Notes under the pieces: model-generated
Seen by the model: the letters and a program-made list of their open reading frames with translations, nothing else
Databases searched by the model: none
Told to the model about the DNA's origin: nothing
Made by a program: the position numbers and the translations under genes
Assembly (NCBI RefSeq): GCF_000381345.1
Contig: NZ_KB906398.1
Coordinates: 248,001 to 312,000 of the forward strand
Length of the DNA: 64,000 nt
DNA from: Deinococcus apachensis DSM 19763
GTDB taxonomy: Bacteria; Deinococcota; Deinococci; Deinococcales; Deinococcaceae
Direction of reading: 5' to 3'
Part shown: positions 14,864-30,487 of the stretch, piece by piece
How the letters are laid out: every line of letters starts with the position of its first letter
Position numbering within the stretch: position 1 is the stretch's first letter

Positions 14864-16674
14864 CCTACTGGGCCGAACTCGTGGAGCTGTACGAGTACAA
14901 GGTCGCGGACGCGCTGGGGAGCCGCGTGCCGCGGGGAGGCCGCCGGTCCCTGGCCGAGCTGCGCGAGGTGCTGCTCGCGGCGCCCCTGGAACCGGCCCTC
15001 TATCACCGCCTGCTGGCGAGCGAGCGGCAGTACCGTGCCCACCTGCGGGGGGGTGGTCTGGTGGAGGCGACTCCCGCCCGGCCCCCCGCGCCCCGCCCGC
15101 CCGCCGCGGAGGACGTCCACCCCACCTGGACCCCCCCGGTGACCAGCGGCGCGGCCGAGGCCCACGCCTGGGAGGAGCTGCGGCAACTGGCCTGGTACGC
15201 TGGGCTGCGGACGCGGCTGCTGCACCTGGGCCGGGCCCTTCAGGCCAAGCCGGAACGTCCGATGCTCCGCACGCTGTACGCCGTGGTCGAGAACGCTGGC
15301 CGGGAGGCGCGCGGCGTCGCCCAGGAGCTGGCGGTGCCCGCCGCGCACGATCCGCTGGTCTCCCTGCACCAGCCGGAGGTGACGCGCGACCTGATGCTGA
15401 CCCTGGCGGATGGGCTGCTCTCTCCGGGGGGCCGATCACGCCTGCGCGCCGCCCTCTCCGCCGTCCACGAGGCCCCCTTTCCCCGCCACCCCGACGAGGA
15501 CGTGTTCGCCGCGCGGCTGGAGGCGGCCGAGCGCGAGCCGCTGGCGCCGGGAGCCCGGGCCGCGCTGATGGACGCCCTGCGCGCCTCCTTCCCGCAGGCC
15601 CGCGACCCCCGCGAGCGGCCCGCGATCCGGGAGGCGGCCCGACGTCTCCAGCAGGGGCTCGACGAGGTGTTGGCGGACGCGCCGGGTCCCGGCCTGGGGA
15701 CGCTGCCGGGCCGCAGCATCCTGTATGCCGCGCACGCCGAGGCCGCGTTGCCCGAACCGGACGATGGGGCGGCCGAACTCGTCATCCACCTCGCCGGGGG
15801 GCAGGCGGCGCGCTGGCGGGGGCTGGACCTGCGCTGGCAGCCGGTCGGGCCGAACTGGCAGCTCCAGGTGGACGGTCAGGTCGCCCTGCTTCGCCCGGAC
15901 CGCTCCCCCGCCGAGCGGCTCCTCACGCTGACGACGCCGAACCTGACCCTGCACGGCGCCCTGAGCGGGGCCTACCTGCTCCTCCGGGCCGAGCCCCGCT
16001 CCGCTGCGGCGCTGGGGCGGCTGGCGGCGCAGGTGCGGGTCGTGGCGCTGCTGCTCGACCCCACCGAATACCACGCGAACCTGCGGCTGGCCCGCGCGGC
16101 CGTGCAGTTCCTGCGGGACGGGGCGGTGAAGGCCGCCTCCCTGGGTCCCGGGAGTGCGGCGCGCTACTTCGAGGCGCCCGAAGGGACCCTGCTCGCCCTC
16201 ACGCGCAAGGGGGCCGAGGGGCTCACCGCCCGCCTCTCGCGCCTCACCCCCGCTGGGGCGGACGCCGCGCTGCGGGCGAGTGCCGCCGTCCTGGGCCTGA
16301 GCGCCGAACGCGCCCGGCGCCTGCACGAACGGCTGCACGCCGCCGCCTTCATCCCCGAGGACCTGCCCGAGCCGCAATCCCTGACCCGGGTGGAGGTGCC
16401 GGGGGACGGGCGGTTCGTCAGCGTGGACCTGGGCGACGAACCGCTGGCCCTGCGTGCCCTGGGCCGCACCCTCACCCTGCGCCTCGACCACCGGGGGAAC
16501 CTGCTGGCCGTCCAGAGTGGACACCCCCCCGCCGTCCTGGGGGACCTGCTGGTCCTGCGCCGTCCCGAGGGCCAGATTCTGCTCGTCCGTCAGGGAACGT
16601 GGCTGGGTGTCGCCGCCGGGCCGACGGAGCAGGGGAAAGAGGCCCCGGGGAACGTCCAACCCTCCTCTGCCTGA
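14860..16674 (+). CDS. Protein of unknown function, 604 residues, divergent from the NHL kinase
   Basis: I do not recognise a family. The start MTYWAELVELYEYK is preferred over ATG 14839 because GGAG lies 5 bases upstream and the start overlaps the stop of the short upstream ORF (ATGA). The protein is cysteine-free, rich in Ala, Leu and Arg, and has no signal peptide or membrane helix. A Pro-rich linker (about residues 70-95) separates a short N-terminal helical region from a long mostly helical body. The last ~100 residues look beta-rich (GRFVSVDLGDEPLALRALG, then VLGDLLVLRRPEGQILL). Its divergent partner is the kinase, so it could be a substrate or cofactor of that system, which is inference only. 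Confidence 0.8.
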   Translation: MTYWAELVELYEYKVADALGSRVPRGGRRSLAELREVLLAAPLEPALYHRLLASERQYRAHLRGGGLVEATPARPPAPRPPAAEDVHPTWTPPVTSGAAEAHAWEELRQLAWYAGLRTRLLHLGRALQAKPERPMLRTLYAVVENAGREARGVAQELAVPAAHDPLVSLHQPEVTRDLMLTLADGLLSPGGRSRLRAALSAVHEAPFPRHPDEDVFAARLEAAEREPLAPGARAALMDALRASFPQARDPRERPAIREAARRLQQGLDEVLADAPGPGLGTLPGRSILYAAHAEAALPEPDDGAAELVIHLAGGQAARWRGLDLRWQPVGPNWQLQVDGQVALLRPDRSPAERLLTLTTPNLTLHGALSGAYLLLRAEPRSAAALGRLAAQVRVVALLLDPTEYHANLRLARAAVQFLRDGAVKAASLGPGSAARYFEAPEGTLLALTRKGAEGLTARLSRLTPAGADAALRASAAVLGLSAERARRLHERLHAAAFIPEDLPEPQSLTRVEVPGDGRFVSVDLGDEPLALRALGRTLTLRLDHRGNLLAVQSGHPPAVLGDLLVLRRPEGQILLVRQGTWLGVAAGPTEQGKEAPGNVQPSSA

Positions 16675-16693
16675 GGGGCGTTCCGGGGCCGTC
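16641..16693. terminator. Convergent hairpin between the 604-residue gene and the ltrA-like gene
   Basis: GGCCCCGGGGAACG near 16641-16655 pairs with CGTTCCGGGGCC near 16680-16691, spanning the stop codon of the upstream gene. It lies between convergent genes and lacks a T-run, so its strength is uncertain. Confidence 0.4.
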
Positions 16694-16699
16694 TCAGCT

Positions 16700-17941
16700 T
16701 CAGATCGGCGACCCCGACGCGCCCAGCCGCTCCTCGATCTGCCCCAGGCGCCGGGTCAGGGGGTCGGTGGCGACGATCAGGGCGAGGGCCAGGGTCATGG
16801 CGGCGACGGCGGCATGCAGCGCGAGGGTGCCCAGCCCGCTGAAGGCGAGACCCCCGGCGGCCATAGCCCCGAGAGACAGGGCCAGTAGGCTGCGGTCGAA
16901 CCGGGTGCGGTGCGCGGTGAGGCGCCGGGCATTCCAGCGCAGCAGGGCCAGGGTGAGGAGCGCCCCGGTCAGCGGCCAGGCCACGAGGGCGCGGTTCACG
17001 GCGTCGTGGTCGGGTTCGGTGTCCCCGATGCCGTGCCCCAACCCCACGCCGAGCATCACCACGCTGACCGTGAAGGGCAGGTGGCCGTACAGCCAGGCGA
17101 GGAATGCGCCTACGCGGCCCACCCGGTGGGCGAGGGCCACGGGCAGGGCACGGGCCTGGTCGAAGTACAGCCGCCACAGCGCGACCGCCGCGACAATGGC
17201 GAACAGGGCGGCCCCCAGCGAATCCCACGTCAGGTCCCGCTGCCGACCCCCCGTGACGACCTCGTTGACGACCCCACCCAGCGCGATGATCTGGAGGAGA
17301 CCGACGCGTTCGGGCAGGTGCTCCTGGTGCGGCAGGGCGGCCCCCTGGCGCTCGCGGATCACCAGCGGCGTGAGCAGGTCCACCGCGAGGGCCACGCACC
17401 ACGTGACGAGTTGCGCCGTTCCCCCCAGCAGCGCGCTCCCCAGCCAGAGCAGCGCCCCCAGCCCGTACCCCGCCGCGGTGGGCCGGGCGAAGACGGCGGT
17501 GTCGGGGTCGCGCCGCAGGGTGACGAGGTACATCCCGACCAGGATGAGGCGGTTGGCCCCGTAGGCGAGAGCGAAGGCCTGGCCCGTCTGGTCGAGGTCG
17601 CCGCGCTCGGTCAGCGCGATGATGCCCAGCGTCACGAGTTGCAGCAGGCTGCCCCAGCGGTACACCCGCCGGTCGTTGCCGTAGCGGGCGGCAAACGTCG
17701 TGTTGCCCGCCCAGGCCCACCACACCGCCGTGAACAGCAGCAGGAAGATGCCGACGTTCGCCCCGCTGGGCGTGTCCCCCAGCCGCTTGGCGAGCTGGTC
17801 GAAGGCCACCACGAAGATCAGGTCGAAGAACAGCTCCAGCCAGGTGACCCGCTGCTCGTCGGTGGGGGACGTGCCGGGGGAGGCCTCTTCCCGCGGGGCT
17901 CCGTCCTCGATAGTGAGGCTGTCGGGCTGGCCGTGCGTCAT
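16700..17941 (-). CDS. Low-temperature-requirement A (LtrA) family membrane protein
   Basis: A 413-residue protein with about 12 hydrophobic segments. The N-terminal signature VTWLELFFDLIFVVAFDQLA followed by FTAVWWAWAGNTTFAARYG is diagnostic of the LtrA family. A charged cytoplasmic N-terminus (about 30 residues) precedes it. The molecular role of LtrA is not established; the name comes from a Listeria cold-growth phenotype. It starts directly against the ruvA stop codon, so it is the second gene of a ruvA-ltrA transcription unit. Confidence 0.85.
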   Translation of the reverse strand: MTHGQPDSLTIEDGAPREEASPGTSPTDEQRVTWLELFFDLIFVVAFDQLAKRLGDTPSGANVGIFLLLFTAVWWAWAGNTTFAARYGNDRRVYRWGSLLQLVTLGIIALTERGDLDQTGQAFALAYGANRLILVGMYLVTLRRDPDTAVFARPTAAGYGLGALLWLGSALLGGTAQLVTWCVALAVDLLTPLVIRERQGAALPHQEHLPERVGLLQIIALGGVVNEVVTGGRQRDLTWDSLGAALFAIVAAVALWRLYFDQARALPVALAHRVGRVGAFLAWLYGHLPFTVSVVMLGVGLGHGIGDTEPDHDAVNRALVAWPLTGALLTLALLRWNARRLTAHRTRFDRSLLALSLGAMAAGGLAFSGLGTLALHAAVAAMTLALALIVATDPLTRRLGQIEERLGASGSPI

Positions 17942-18535
17942 CTAGCGGAGCTTCCCCAAACCCCGGCGGATCAGCGCGTCGGCGCTCTGGGCGGGGTCGG
18001 CGGCGAGCAGTTCGGCCACCACGCCCCGCACCTGCCCCTCCCGGAAGCCGAGGGCGAGCAGGGCCTCAATGGCGTCCCGGCCCGCCGTGCTGTTCACCGG
18101 GGCGGCCCTGGCCCCCGTGGTCGGCGCCGCAAGGTGTTCGGGAACCTTGTTCTGGAGTTCCAGGACCAGCCGTTCGGCCGTCTTTTTCCCCACACCGGAG
18201 ACGCTGGAGAGCAGCTTCACGTCACCCGTGATCAGGCCCTGGGCGATGGCACTGACGGGCATGGCCGAGAGCAGGGCCAGGCCCAGCTTCGGCCCGACGC
18301 CGCTCACGCCCGTCAGCAGGTCGAAGAGGCGCAGGCTGTCGGCGTCACTGAAGCCGAACAGCAGTTGGGCGTCCTCGCGCACCACGAAGCGGGTGTTGAG
18401 TTCGGCGGGCTGGCCCGGGGTGAGTTTCCCCAGGGTGGAGGCGGGGCAGAAGACCTCGTACCCCACGCCCCCAGCGACGATCACGGCGCTCGCCTCGCGC
18501 ACCTCGCGCACGACGCCACTCAGGTAGGCAATCAC
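17942..18535 (-). CDS. ruvA: Holliday junction DNA helicase subunit RuvA
   Basis: A 197-residue protein of standard length that binds Holliday junctions as a tetramer and loads RuvB. The OB-fold N-terminus reads MIAYLSGVVREVREASAVIV. Two helix-hairpin-helix motifs follow (LTGVSGVGPKLGLALLS and LSSVSGVGKKTAERLVLEL). The C-terminal three-helix RuvB-binding domain ends ALIRRGLGKLR. It starts at GTG 18535, 6 bases after TAGAAT, and is therefore leaderless. ruvB and ruvC are not nearby. Confidence 0.95.
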   Translation of the reverse strand: MIAYLSGVVREVREASAVIVAGGVGYEVFCPASTLGKLTPGQPAELNTRFVVREDAQLLFGFSDADSLRLFDLLTGVSGVGPKLGLALLSAMPVSAIAQGLITGDVKLLSSVSGVGKKTAERLVLELQNKVPEHLAAPTTGARAAPVNSTAGRDAIEALLALGFREGQVRGVVAELLAADPAQSADALIRRGLGKLR

Positions 18536-18541
18536 ACCGGG

Positions 18542-18547
18542 ATTCTA
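18542..18547 (-). promoter_or_regulatory. -10 element (TAGAAT) of ruvA
   Basis: TAGAAT on the minus strand lies 6 bases before the GTG start, with no Shine-Dalgarno. Confidence 0.6.
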
Positions 18548-18574
18548 GGGGGCGCAGCCCGGGGGGAGGGGCGC

Positions 18575-20965
<2,391 letters not shown>

Positions 20966-21114
20966 GCTGCCCCCTCCTTACTCGGCGGGTGGGACGGTCG
21001 GTGACGGGCGGCCCCTCGTGTGGCCCTGCGTCATGGATTCCGTCTCTTTTCCTGTCCCCTCACCGTACTCCCGCCATACGCCAGGTTCCAGATGCAGGAG
21101 CCTTGTCCAACCGT

Positions 21115-21120
21115 TACACT
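21115..21120 (+). promoter_or_regulatory. -10 element (TACACT) driving the metG leader
   Basis: TACACT ends 6 bases before ATG 21127 of the Met-rich leader ORF, the leaderless spacing used elsewhere here. Confidence 0.6.
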
Positions 21121-21126
21121 GGGTCC

Positions 21127-21174
21127 ATGACCATCACTTTCACCGTGATGATGCGAATGCCCCCGCGCTCCTGA
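21127..21174 (+). CDS. Methionine-rich leader peptide of metG (15 residues)
   Basis: The ORF encodes [15 protein letters not shown]. Four of 15 codons are ATG, three of them clustered (codons 8, 9 and 11). It begins 6 bases after TACACT and so can be translated from a leaderless mRNA. A perfect 9-bp terminator stem starts 14 bases after its stop codon. Bases 21161-21167 (CCCCGCG), immediately after the last Met codon, are exactly complementary to the 5' arm of that terminator. This matches a ribosome-mediated attenuator that senses charged tRNA-Met for metG. The interpretation is inference; the ORF, stems and complementarity are seen. Confidence 0.65.
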   Translation: MTITFTVMMRMPPRS

Positions 21175-21194
21175 CGCATCTGGGGTTCGCGGGG
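21161..21194 (+). promoter_or_regulatory. Candidate antiterminator stem in the metG leader
   Basis: CCCCGCG (21161-21167) can pair with CGCGGGG (21188-21194), using the 5' arm of the terminator. The two structures are mutually exclusive. A ribosome stalled at the clustered Met codons would leave 21161-21167 largely free, while one reaching the stop codon would cover it. Confidence 0.5.
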
Positions 21195-21237
21195 CGGTGC
21201 CGGAGAAGGGACGCCCCGCGTTTTCGTTTCTTTTTTT
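21188..21237 (+). terminator. Rho-independent terminator/attenuator upstream of metG
   Basis: CGCGGGGCG (21188-21196) pairs perfectly with CGCCCCGCG (21212-21220) around a 15-base loop. A long T-rich tract (21221-21237) follows. It stands between a promoter and metG, so it must be conditional or metG must have a second promoter. TATCTT at 21241 is a possible one. Confidence 0.8.
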
Positions 21238-21275
21238 CCGTATCTTTGAGCGGTTGCCCGGCCCCTTCTCTCATC

Positions 21276-21286
21276 AGGAGGTGATC
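21276..21286 (+). promoter_or_regulatory. Unusually complete Shine-Dalgarno of metG, set in a hairpin loop
   Basis: AGGAGGTGATC matches the 16S rRNA 3' end over 11 bases but lies 19 bases before ATG 21306. GCCCGGC (21256-21262) and GCCGGGC (21287-21293) can pair around it, which would place it in the loop and shorten the effective distance to the start. Confidence 0.55.
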
Positions 21287-21305
21287 GCCGGGCGGGGGGC
21301 CGAGC

Positions 21306-23333
<2,028 letters not shown>

Positions 23334-23410
23334 GCGGGAAGGGTATATCCCCCGGGACCACCTCATGTCGCGCCGGGTTCCTCACTCCGAACGCGCGGGG
23401 TGATGCACAT

Positions 23411-23455
23411 CATTCTCCCTCTCGCCTCATGGGAGGGGGCCGGGGTGAGGGGGCG
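23411..23455 (-). repeat. Intergenic palindromic repeat, type II copy (reverse)
   Basis: On the minus strand: CCCCTCACCCCGGCCCCCTC, then CCATGAGG and GAGAGGGAGAA. It resembles the copy at 11211-11255. Confidence 0.55.
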
Positions 23456-23540
23456 TGTGACCAGCTCGAACGGCATCAAGACGCCCTGTCACCCATTCCA
23501 GCCCCGCCGCGGGGCATGCCTGTTCACCTCCTCTGCAAGC

Positions 23541-23590
23541 AGCTCTGCGAGTCCCAACCTCCCCCTTCAAGGGGAGGAGCTTTTTTGCTG
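23541..23590 (+). repeat. Intergenic palindromic repeat, type I copy with terminator-like tail
   Basis: AGCTCTGCGAGTCCCAACCT, then CCCCCTTCAAGGGGAGGAGC and TTTTTT. It shares GCTCTGCGAGTCCCARCCTC with the copy at 29441. Stem plus T6 could terminate metG transcription. Confidence 0.65.
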
Positions 23591-23693
23591 TTCCAGACGT
23601 AATTCTTTGCCCTTTGTGCGCCTCGTTCGGCTCACAAAAAGCGGTTCCTTGGCACCGTCCCGAGCGTTATGCCTCCCCCGCCTCCCCCTTCGC

Positions 23694-23699
23694 TACACT
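23694..23699 (+). promoter_or_regulatory. -10 element (TACACT) of rapZ
   Basis: TACACT lies 6 bases before ATG 23706, with no Shine-Dalgarno, which is a leaderless arrangement. Confidence 0.6.
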
Positions 23700-23705
23700 G
23701 CCCCC

Positions 23706-25879
<2,174 letters not shown>

Positions 25880-25942
25880 ACGCCCCGAAACACCTGGTTC
25901 CTCCGCCCAGTCAGGAAGACTCCAACCCTTAGGCCGTTGCTC

Positions 25943-25948
25943 TATGCT
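25943..25948 (+). promoter_or_regulatory. -10 element (TATGCT) of the glucodextranase-C-like gene
   Basis: TATGCT ends 7 bases before GTG 25956. The ATG at 25944 lies inside the -10 itself and is therefore unlikely to be the start. Confidence 0.5.
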
Positions 25949-25955
25949 GGCGCGC

Positions 25956-26699
25956 GTGCTGACGCTCCTGGCCGCCGCGCTCCTGACGCTTGCCGATCCT
26001 GCCGGGGACGCGCGGGGAGACGGCGGATATATCCTTCCCACCCGGCCCGCCGTGGGCGCAGACGCCCTGGACCTGCGCCGCTTTCAGGCGGGGCCGCAGG
26101 GGTCGGGGATGCGCTTCCGGGTGAGCCTGGGCCGGATCGAGAACCCCTGGAACGCCCCCTCGGGCTTCTCGGCGAACGTGACCGACGTCTTCGTGGGGGG
26201 ACCTGTAGGTGGGCAGCGTACGCTGGATAACCTGCGACTGAGCGCGGCGGGCGGGGGCTGGACCTACCACCTGCGCGTGACGGGTTTCGGGAGCACGCTG
26301 GAGCGCGTGTCGGAGAACGGGGAGGGTCCCGCCTCCCTCACCGCACTCCCCGCGCCGACCGTGCGGGTGGAGGGGACCGACCTCGTGATCGACGCGGCCA
26401 TTCCCCCCGGTGACTACGCCTACTGGGTCACGAGCAGCGTGTATTCCCCGCTCACGCCCGACGGCGTGCTGCGCCCGGGGGCCACGCCCGGCCCCACCGT
26501 GCTCCAGGCGGGCCGGGCGGACGCCCCCGTGCCGGTGGACGTGCTGCTGCCCTCGGGGGACCCGGCGCCCTTCACCGGGGGCACCCTCCCCGCCGTGGGG
26601 GAGACGCGCGACACCCGACCCCTCATCCTGGCGGCGGTCGGCGGCGTGGGGCTGCTGCTGGTGAGCCTGGCGACCCTGCAGCTGTGGCGGCGCACGTGA
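25956..26699 (+). CDS. Membrane-anchored glucodextranase C-domain-like surface protein
   Basis: A 247-residue protein starting at GTG. A short hydrophobic leader ([12 protein letters not shown]) is followed by [18 protein letters not shown] and a beta-rich domain. [20 protein letters not shown] and VTDVFVGGP match the C-terminal binding domain of glucodextranase (DOMON-like fold, sugar or surface binding). A C-terminal membrane helix ([20 protein letters not shown]) with a basic tail anchors it. Its stop overlaps the next start by four bases. Carbohydrate binding is inferred from the fold; a GH15 enzyme is encoded upstream at 18575-20965. Confidence 0.72.
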   Translation: MLTLLAAALLTLADPAGDARGDGGYILPTRPAVGADALDLRRFQAGPQGSGMRFRVSLGRIENPWNAPSGFSANVTDVFVGGPVGGQRTLDNLRLSAAGGGWTYHLRVTGFGSTLERVSENGEGPASLTALPAPTVRVEGTDLVIDAAIPPGDYAYWVTSSVYSPLTPDGVLRPGATPGPTVLQAGRADAPVPVDVLLPSGDPAPFTGGTLPAVGETRDTRPLILAAVGGVGLLLVSLATLQLWRRT

Positions 26700-27577
26700 G
26701 GGTCCCCGCACCCCTCCTGATCCTGACCGCCGCCGTGCTGTGGGGCCTGCTGGGCATCCTGGGCAAGAACGCCCAGTCGGCGGGCGTATCGCCGCTGGAG
26801 GTCGCCTTCTGGCGGGCGGTGCTGGCGGGGGGGCTCTACGCCCTGCACGCCCTCGTCACCCGCGCAGCCTTTCCCCGGGGGCGGGACCTGCTGGTGACGG
26901 TGGGCTTCGGCGTTCTGGGCGTCAGCGTGTTCTACGGCTCGTACCAGCTCGCGGTCCGGGCGGGCGGGGCCAGCCTCGCCAGCGTGCTGCTGTACACCGC
27001 CCCGGCCTTCGTGGCGTTGTTCGGCTGGGCCGTGCTGCGCGAGCGGCTGGGGGCGCGGGAAATTGCCGCTGTTGCCGGAACACTGGCGGGCATCGGCCTG
27101 ATCAGCCTGGGCGGTGGGCAGGGCGTGAACGTGACAGGCGCGGCGCTGGGCTGGGGCCTGACCGCCGGGTTCACGTACAGCCTGTACTACCTGTACGGCA
27201 AGGCATTCTTCACCCGCTACTCGCCCACGGCACTGCTGGCGATCGCCCTGCCGGTGGGGGCGCTGGGGCTGCTGCCCTTCGTGGAGTTCGGCCCTAAGAC
27301 GACGGGCGCGTGGGGCAGCCTGGCCGTCATCGCCGTCTTCAGCACCTACCTCGCCTACCTCGCCTACAGCGCGGGCCTGAGGCACCTGCCCGCCACCCGC
27401 GCGAGCGTGATCGCCAGCCTGGAGCCGATCGTCGCGGCGGGTCTAGCCGCCCTGCTGTTCGGCGAGCGCCTCTCCCCCACCGCGCTGCTCGGCGCGGGAC
27501 TGGTGATCGGGGCGGCGCTGCTGCTCAGCGTGGAGAAACGCCCGGGGACGCCCATCTCACATCCGGTTCAGGAGTAG
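26696..27577 (+). CDS. EamA/DMT-family transporter
   Basis: A 293-residue protein with ten predicted membrane helices arranged as two EamA repeats. The first ([20 protein letters not shown]) is followed by [15 protein letters not shown]. The second contains [20 protein letters not shown] and [20 protein letters not shown], the typical RhaT/YdcZ-like ending. GTG 26696 overlaps the preceding stop (GTGA) and is preferred to ATG 26684. Substrate is unknown, usually metabolites or amino acids exported by this family. Confidence 0.87.
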   Translation: MRVPAPLLILTAAVLWGLLGILGKNAQSAGVSPLEVAFWRAVLAGGLYALHALVTRAAFPRGRDLLVTVGFGVLGVSVFYGSYQLAVRAGGASLASVLLYTAPAFVALFGWAVLRERLGAREIAAVAGTLAGIGLISLGGGQGVNVTGAALGWGLTAGFTYSLYYLYGKAFFTRYSPTALLAIALPVGALGLLPFVEFGPKTTGAWGSLAVIAVFSTYLAYLAYSAGLRHLPATRASVIASLEPIVAAGLAALLFGERLSPTALLGAGLVIGAALLLSVEKRPGTPISHPVQE

Positions 27578-27628
27578 GGGGACGGCAACAGGACCGAAGG
27601 TGAAGAGCGGGCAGCCGATCAGGAGCAA

Positions 27629-27751
27629 TCAGCTCCAGAAACGGCGCGGCACAAGGTAGGTCAGGCCCAAGAACAGCAAACCGCCGACAAGCAGAGCGAG
27701 GACTGTCCAGCCCTCTGGAGACAGGGCAAAGAACTGGGCGAGTTCGATCAC
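27629..27751 (-). CDS. Single-helix membrane microprotein (40 residues)
   Basis: Reading from GTG 27751 on the minus strand gives 40 residues beginning MIELAQFFALSPEGWTVLA. A ~20-residue hydrophobic helix (VLALLVGGLLFLGLTYLV) follows, and the protein ends in a basic PRRFWS tail. This is a plausible inner-membrane microprotein with its C-terminus in the cytoplasm. GAGGT lies just before the start, and GACACT is a weak -10 about 5 bases upstream. It is too short to identify by family, and no comparison was possible here. It sits between convergent genes. Confidence 0.5.
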   Translation of the reverse strand: MIELAQFFALSPEGWTVLALLVGGLLFLGLTYLVPRRFWS

Positions 27752-27931
27752 ACCTCAGTGTCTCCCGTCGCCTGCCGGGGGTCCACAGCATTGGGCGAAT
27801 GAACCCCACCTGTTGAGTGACGCGAAGCGTTCCCGGGCACGAGGGAAAGCCCCTTCGCCGTGCTCAGGGGGCACATCTTCATTTGTCCAGCGCTTCAGGT
27901 AGAAGGCCTGGTGGTGCGGCTGGAACCCGTC

Positions 27932-29191
<1,260 letters not shown>

Positions 29192-29200
29192 CACTCCGGC

Positions 29201-29206
29201 AGGGTA
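29201..29206 (-). promoter_or_regulatory. -10 element (TACCCT) of the DUF4127 gene
   Basis: TACCCT on the minus strand lies 9 bases before ATG 29191. It supports the lipoprotein start. Confidence 0.4.
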
Positions 29207-29440
29207 GAGGCGGGACGTGAGGGCCGGGCGAGCAAGGGGGCAACGGAGGGGGTTTCCGGGCCAGGAAAGCTGCTGGAGGGTCAGCCGCTCTGGGACGTTG
29301 TTATGCTCCTCTCTTCTGAGGAGAGAAGTCGGGACTGATGCAGCCTGGCCGAAGACGCTCGATACGGAATAGGAAGTGGGGTGGGAGAAGTTTCTGCCTT
29401 CCACACGAGGACGAGCGGCGCTCGTCACCCCCCTCCGCCA

Positions 29441-29482
29441 GCGGCTCTGCGAGTCCCAGCCTCCCCCGCAGGGGGGAGGAGC
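29441..29482 (+). repeat. Intergenic palindromic repeat, type I copy
   Basis: GCGGCTCTGCGAGTCCCAGC, then CTCCCCCGCAGGGGGGAGGA. It is nearly identical in its first half to the copy at 23541, and its flank (acggaattct) also resembles that copy's flank. Confidence 0.65.
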
Positions 29483-29583
29483 AAGAAGAGCAGGGCTGAG
29501 ACGGAATTCTCCCTCTTGCACCTCCAACGTATATGGGCGGTCAGTGGGTGGCCTCCCCAGCGCCCCAACCCTCCACTGCCCCC

Positions 29584-30243
<660 letters not shown>

Positions 30244-30343
30244 TCAGGCGGTCCTCATTCCGAAGGGCAGGGTAGCGCGGGGGAGAGTGGTCAGCGGTCC
30301 GCCCTCAACGGCAGGCTGAAAACTGACGACAGATACGAATTCT

Positions 30344-30370
30344 GTTGAACAGTTCCAACCGCTGTTCAAC
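30344..30370. promoter_or_regulatory. Perfect 9-bp inverted repeat upstream of ktrA (candidate operator)
   Basis: GTTGAACAG (30344-30352) and CTGTTCAAC (30362-30370) flank a 9-base spacer. On the minus strand TTGGAA, 17 bases and TATCTG form a weak promoter across this site, so a repressor bound here could control ktrA. Confidence 0.5.
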
Positions 30371-30487
30371 CCGGGTGGGGGCGGGCAGGAAAAGGATGGT
30401 GGCCGGGAAAGGAGGGGTCAAATGGGCGCTTTCCCGATTCGGTAACGGCCTGGGACGCAACCGTACGACTCCCGAACGCTCCCCCCA

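Larger units (their letters stand above)
23334..23693. other. Intergenic region with two palindromic repeats, no gene seen
   Basis: Between metG and the rapZ promoter I see a type II repeat (23411-23455, reversed) and a type I repeat (23541-23590), but no convincing ORF. The long frame extending rapZ upstream reads through these repeats and is rejected. Confidence 0.6.
29192..29583. other. Intergenic region with palindromic repeat, no gene seen
   Basis: Apart from the DUF4127 promoter and the type I repeat at 29441-29482, this stretch shows no credible ORF. GTTATGCTCCTCTC with TTCTGAGGAGAG (about 29299-29325) forms an additional small hairpin. Confidence 0.5.

Noticed and set aside
20966..21305. 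A T-box riboswitch upstream of metG
   Set aside because: No T-box sequence or specifier stem is recognisable; the leader peptide plus terminator explains the structure better.
23400..23705. 102 codons extending RapZ upstream
   Set aside because: They cross two palindromic repeats, and the P-loop family begins exactly at [16 protein letters not shown] with a TACACT six bases upstream.
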